Source: Hymenobacter chitinivorans DSM 11115 (GTDB lineage: Bacteria; Bacteroidota; Bacteroidia; Cytophagales; Hymenobacteraceae). From it: DNA of 64,000 bases. The stretch is taken from NCBI RefSeq assembly GCF_002797555.1, contig NZ_PGFA01000001.1, positions 2,418,001 to 2,482,000 on the forward strand. The letters are read 5' to 3'. Below, one piece after another: positions 62,087 through 64,000 of this stretch. The position numbers were made by a program, and so were the translations under genes. The stretch's first letter is position 1. Each line of letters starts with the position of its first letter. The notes beneath the pieces are model-generated. The model did not search any database. It saw only the letters and a list, made by a program, of their open reading frames with translations, and was not told the DNA's origin.

Positions 62087-62386
62087 ATGGCTAAGTTTGT
62101 TGTCACCGTCCGCTTTCCGGATTTCTTTGACGAAGAGTTCATTGCGCTTATTCCCGAGCACCGCCACCTCATCAATGAGCTCATCGAGGCCAATGTGGTG
62201 GAGGCCTACGCCATCAGTGCCAACCGCACCCGGGGCTGGATTACGATGAACGGCAGCAGCGAGGAAGCCATTCGCACCACCGTGGAGCAGTTTCCGCTCT
62301 ACCGCTTTTTCCTGCAGGTCGAAATCGACGAGTTGTTCGTCTTCGACAGCACCGCCTCGCGGTTTCCGCGCATTAGCCTCAATTAA
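62087..62386 (+). CDS. Muconolactone-isomerase-like small protein
   Basis: 99 residues (MAKFVVTVRFPDFFDEEFIA..). Two beta-alpha-beta units with LIPEHRHLINELIEANVVEAYAISANRTRGWITMNGS and TTVEQFPLYRFFLQVEIDEL show the ferredoxin-like dimeric alpha-beta barrel fold of muconolactone delta-isomerase/YCII-type proteins. Catalytic residues are not assigned. An upstream Met at 62063 could add eight residues. It lies on the other strand from the GT2 gene, 102 bp away. Confidence 0.75.
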   Translation: MAKFVVTVRFPDFFDEEFIALIPEHRHLINELIEANVVEAYAISANRTRGWITMNGSSEEAIRTTVEQFPLYRFFLQVEIDELFVFDSTASRFPRISLN

Positions 62387-62473
62387 GCTTTATTCGGTAG
62401 TTTTCAGCTCCGGCGCGGTTTTGGTACTGACGCCGTTTTTTAGGATTTCCGCCTTCCTCGTTACTGTTTCTGC

Positions 62474-63328
62474 ATGACTTCTATGTTCCGGCTCCCAGCC
62501 GCAGCGGCGTTTGTGTTGGCCGTCCTGGCTGCCGCCCCGGCGCCCGCCGATAAGATTACCACCGAGCAGCTGCTAACCCGCCTGTCAAGCTCCATCGAAA
62601 ACCTGAAAACCCTGCGCTGCACCGTGCAAGCCCGTGAGCGGCTCGAAGGCAACAAGTACCAGGCGGCCCGCTCCACGATGAAAATTGCCTTCAGTCCGCT
62701 GAAAGTGTACGTGCGCAACCAAAAAGGCGTGGAAGTACTCTGGGTGACGGGCCAGAACAACGGCGACGCCTGGGTGAACCCCAACGCCTTTCCCTACGTG
62801 ACGCTCAACCTGGACCCCAACGGTTCGGTGATGCGCCGCAACCAGCACCACACCGTGCTCAACGCGGGCTTCGGCACCATTGCCGACCTGATTAAGGGCT
62901 CCAACCTGCGCCAGGACCACGCCTACGAGCGGAGCTTCCGCTACACCGGCGACTCGGTGGTGGCCGGTCGGGCCTGCCACGTGCTGCGCTCCGACTTCCC
63001 CCAGTTTCGCTACGTGACCTACAAGCCGGCCAAGGCCGAGTCCATTTCCCGCATTGCCGACCGGTTTGGCTGCGGCGAGTACCGCATTATGGAGCGCAAC
63101 GGCCTGTCGGCGGAGGATGTAGTGCCGGCCGGCAAGGCTCTGCAGGTGCCCAACAGCTACGGCCGCCGCACCATCGTCTGCGTCGACCAGAAAACGTACT
63201 TGCCCACCGTGGTGCAGGTAAACGACGACAAGGGCCTGTTCGAGAAGTTCGAATTTTCGGAGGTGGTAGCTAATCAGCCGATTCCAGCCGCCGAGTTTTC
63301 AAAAGACTACAAGGACTACAAGTTCTAA
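62474..63328 (+). CDS. Secreted DUF1571 protein with an inserted LysM-like module
   Basis: 284 residues. Signal peptide (MTSMFRLPAAAAFVLAVLAA..). DUF1571 covers the mature part: RLSSSIENLKTLRCTVQARERLEGNKY (about 35-61), PLKVYVRNQKGVEVLWV (about 75-91), and the C-terminal KTYLPTVVQVNDDKGLFEKFEFSEV. About residues 192-237 (ESISRIADRFGCGEYRIMERNG..VPAGKALQVPNSYGRR) resemble a LysM repeat inserted in the fold. A periplasmic role bound to peptidoglycan is plausible from the LysM part. Function is not known. Confidence 0.85.
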   Translation: MTSMFRLPAAAAFVLAVLAAAPAPADKITTEQLLTRLSSSIENLKTLRCTVQARERLEGNKYQAARSTMKIAFSPLKVYVRNQKGVEVLWVTGQNNGDAWVNPNAFPYVTLNLDPNGSVMRRNQHHTVLNAGFGTIADLIKGSNLRQDHAYERSFRYTGDSVVAGRACHVLRSDFPQFRYVTYKPAKAESISRIADRFGCGEYRIMERNGLSAEDVVPAGKALQVPNSYGRRTIVCVDQKTYLPTVVQVNDDKGLFEKFEFSEVVANQPIPAAEFSKDYKDYKF

Positions 63329-63350
63329 CGGCTCTGGCTTGGGCAGCTAC

Positions 63351-63388
63351 GCAACGGCCTCCCCCGATTACTCGGGGGAGGCCGTTGC
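63351..63388. terminator. Strong hairpin after the DUF1571 gene
   Basis: GCAACGGCCTCCCCCGA (63351-63367) pairs with TCGGGGGAGGCCGTTGC (63372-63388), 17 bp perfect, without a T-run. Likely transcription stop for the upstream gene. Confidence 0.7.
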
Positions 63389-63501
63389 ATACGTAACCAT
63401 TCTTATAAACTATACACCCCTTTCGGAAGAATAAACCGGAGGTAAAATACAGCTGCGAACTGTCCTTCGGCACGCATAACTATTTATTAAGTAAACCTTT
63501 A

Positions 63502-63849
63502 TTAAATACCCAACAACGACAACACTAAGCTGCTGCCACCCCCTCTAGGCTTGCCGCCCCGATTGGGCTGAGCGAGGGCATCTGCATCTTCGGCCATCAG
63601 CTGGTTCTGGTGCAGCACCCGCACCACCGACGGGCACCCATTGGTAAGCAAGCCCGCGCCCCCGTTTAGCAGGAAAGCCACGGTTTGCCCCACCACGATT
63701 TCCCGCACCTGCGGGGCCGCGCCCTGGGGCTGCCAGCTTACCCATCCTGGCCCGGCCCCACCCTGCTCCGTACGGTACAGATACACGGCGCCTTCTATTT
63801 CACCAGCCCCGATATTCTTACCGGTGCCAGGCGGAAGATTCTGGATCAT
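63502..63849 (-). CDS. Hypothetical protein, 115 residues
   Basis: MIQNLPPGTGKNIGAGEIEG.. followed by a Gly/Pro/Gln-rich body with a few hydrophobic strands (REIVVGQTVAFLLNGGAGLL) and an ending GGKPRGGGSSLVLSLLGI. There is no signal peptide and no known motif. GC at the third codon position is in line with the window, supporting a real gene, but no family is recognised. Sequence upstream of the ATG is open in other frames (see the partial frame at 63862). Confidence 0.45.
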   Translation of the reverse strand: MIQNLPPGTGKNIGAGEIEGAVYLYRTEQGGAGPGWVSWQPQGAAPQVREIVVGQTVAFLLNGGAGLLTNGCPSVVRVLHQNQLMAEDADALAQPNRGGKPRGGGSSLVLSLLGI

Positions 63850-63861
63850 GTCGAGAGTCGT

Positions 63862-64000
63862 TCAGTTGGTAAGGCCGGGGCTTTCCCGGCCGGGAAGCTG
63901 CTTTTGACTCCACAAAGGAAGCTCTTCCGCCTGGGTCCAGAACAGGTAAAAGCACCTGATTTTCGCAACCAGGTATTTATACCCGGTTTTGGGTAGGTGC
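63862..64000 (-). CDS. Possible C-terminal end of a gene running off the right edge
   Basis: A minus-strand frame open from the window edge to a TGA at 63862-63864, encoding 45 residues (HLPKTGYKYLVAKIRCFYLF.. to PGRESPGLTN). It is in the same frame as the 115-residue ORF that starts 12 bases further on, separated by that stop. A second frame is also open here, overlapping the next ATG, so this call is weak. Confidence 0.25.
   Translation of the reverse strand, partial: HLPKTGYKYLVAKIRCFYLFWTQAEELPLWSQKQLPGRESPGLTN

Overview
The window reads as a chromosomal segment of a GC-rich Bacteroidota, most likely Cytophagales/Hymenobacteraceae (Hymenobacter-like). The grounds are the -7 element TAnnTTTG in front of several genes, with little use of Shine-Dalgarno sequences; a T9SS-type sorting domain; the block miaB / sigma-54 activator / lptE / TPR protein / secG / groES-groEL; and families typical of the phylum (S46 peptidase, DUF3127, DUF4159, DUF1571, SMUG2-like glycosylase). 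I see no insertion sequence, prophage, CRISPR array or rRNA. The genus is inferred from protein and promoter style, not from a search.

Layout. 0-9.3 kb: the 5' part of lpxK on the left edge (minus strand), a SMUG2-like uracil-DNA glycosylase, two IML2/TTC39-like TPR proteins, a NIF3 / coiled-coil zinc-ribbon pair, pabB, and a divergent CAT-like acetyltransferase / HAD hydrolase pair. 9.27-9.52 kb: a nested palindromic intergenic element. 9.6-17.8 kb: miaB to groEL. 17.8-21.2 kb: two peptide-transporter-like MFS proteins. 21-28.4 kb: pckA, an SDR, rsmE, rtcB, a YdcF/SanA-like protein, DUF4159 and a small secreted protein. 28.5-33 kb: a minus-strand run with lipid themes (acyltransferase, patatin, MBL hydrolase, accA). 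33.1-34.4 kb: two tRNA-Asp(GTC) genes carried on a promoter-to-tRNA duplication that brackets a GNAT gene and a second palindromic element.

34.5-41 kb: a 915-residue choice-of-anchor I / Calx-beta secreted protein, a GH1 beta-glucosidase, a MurG-like glycosyltransferase and an LpxH-like metallophosphoesterase. 41-45 kb: a small secreted protein, a Nudix hydrolase, a DEAD-box helicase and a CNCGH-motif protein. 45.1-46.7 kb: a visibly AT-rich segment with an XRE-type regulator and an array of TTAC-N4-GTAA palindromes in front of it. 46.8-52.8 kb: an L,D-transpeptidase, an M1 aminopeptidase, and a convergent cyanophycinase / isoaspartyl-peptidase pair that together could turn cyanophycin into amino acids. 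52.9-64 kb: a DUF3127 protein with an SSB-like acidic tail, a second SDR, an AlbA_2 (Schlafen-like) protein with a winged helix, a degenerate 21-bp tandem repeat, a 38-residue lysine-rich protein, DinB, YkvA, an S46 dipeptidyl-peptidase, an amidohydrolase, a GT2 enzyme, a muconolactone-isomerase-like small protein and a DUF1571-LysM protein.

Most of the window is housekeeping. The parts least explained by known genes are the XRE regulator with its operator array, the two palindromic intergenic elements, the 21-bp repeat, and several conserved-looking but unnamed proteins. I did not find a convincing multi-gene defence or other novel system.
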